From Gammaproteobacteria bacterium (GTDB taxonomy: Bacteria; Pseudomonadota; Gammaproteobacteria; SZUA-229), in NCBI GenBank assembly GCA_027858635.1, contig JAQICG010000258.1:1-6803 (forward strand): 6,803 bases of DNA, read 5' to 3'. The translations under genes and the position numbers were made by a program. This document shows positions 6,787 through 6,803 of this stretch, piece after piece (positions within the stretch are counted from its first letter, which is position 1; each line of letters opens with the position of its first letter). Under the pieces are notes generated by a model. That model saw only the letters and a list, made by a program, of their open reading frames with translations, ran no database searches and had not been told where the DNA came from.

Positions 6787-6803
6787 TGGTGCCCAGGGCC
6801 GGA
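6787..6803 (-). tRNA. tRNA 3' end, probably tRNA-Phe (rest lies beyond the window)
   Basis: Read on the minus strand the last 17 bases are TCCGGCCCTGGGCACCA. This gives an encoded CCA (6787-6789), discriminator A (6790), acceptor 3' strand CCTGGGC (6791-6797), T-stem 3' strand CCGGC (6798-6802) and the last T-loop base. The implied 5' acceptor strand GCCCAGG, with discriminator A, is what I recall for tRNA-Phe of many gammaproteobacteria. The anticodon is outside the window, so the amino acid is an inference. Transcription would proceed toward the glycosyltransferase gene, about 145 bases downstream. Confidence 0.72.

Noticed and set aside
6689..6803. A plus-strand ORF starting at ATG 6689 and open to the window end
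   Set aside because: It would run antisense through the tRNA 3' end, shows no domain, and has no clear ribosome site; chance ORF.

Overview
The window is a stretch of an aryl polyene (APE) pigment gene cluster from a Gram-negative bacterium, and it shows clear signs of decay. APE clusters build a conjugated polyene carboxylic acid on a type II polyketide/fatty-acid-like machine and place it, attached to a lipid, in the outer membrane. The sequence is AT-rich by eye (not computed). A LolA-type periplasmic protein and an RND/MMPL exporter imply a two-membrane envelope. A CCA-encoding tRNA 3' end with acceptor strand CCTGGGC fits a proteobacterial tRNA-Phe. A gamma- or betaproteobacterium is the best guess; no species can be named.

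Layout, plus strand, 1-5820: the 3' end of an LpxL-type acyltransferase (1-228), a LolA-like protein (225-779), an MMPL-family exporter read as two ORFs in the same frame separated by one TAG codon (769-1980 and 2005-3099), a beta-ketoacyl synthase (3096-4283), a chain-length-factor-like KS homologue (4287-5081), a hotdog dehydratase (5103-5543), and the decayed 5' third of a 3-ketoacyl-ACP reductase gene (5549 to about 5820). Genes overlap by 4 or 11 bases or are separated by 3 to 21 bases, so this was one operon with translational coupling. Layout, minus strand: a family 2 glycosyltransferase (5835-6641) convergent with the operon, and the 3' end of a tRNA, probably tRNA-Phe, at the right edge (6787-6803).

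In an intact pathway the KS/chain-length-factor pair would extend a malonyl-ACP-derived chain, the ketoreductase and dehydratase would process each unit to a double bond, acyltransferases would join the polyene to a lipid, and the LolA/MMPL pair would move it to the outer membrane. Here the exporter carries an in-frame stop, the ketoreductase is truncated and full of lesions, and the second ketosynthase that commonly follows it is absent. The KS, chain length factor, dehydratase and LolA genes are open and keep their signature motifs. This looks like recent or ongoing loss of the pathway, possibly after a deletion that joined the operon to the glycosyltransferase/tRNA neighbourhood. ACPs, the aryl-starter enzymes and other ape genes are not in the window and may lie upstream.
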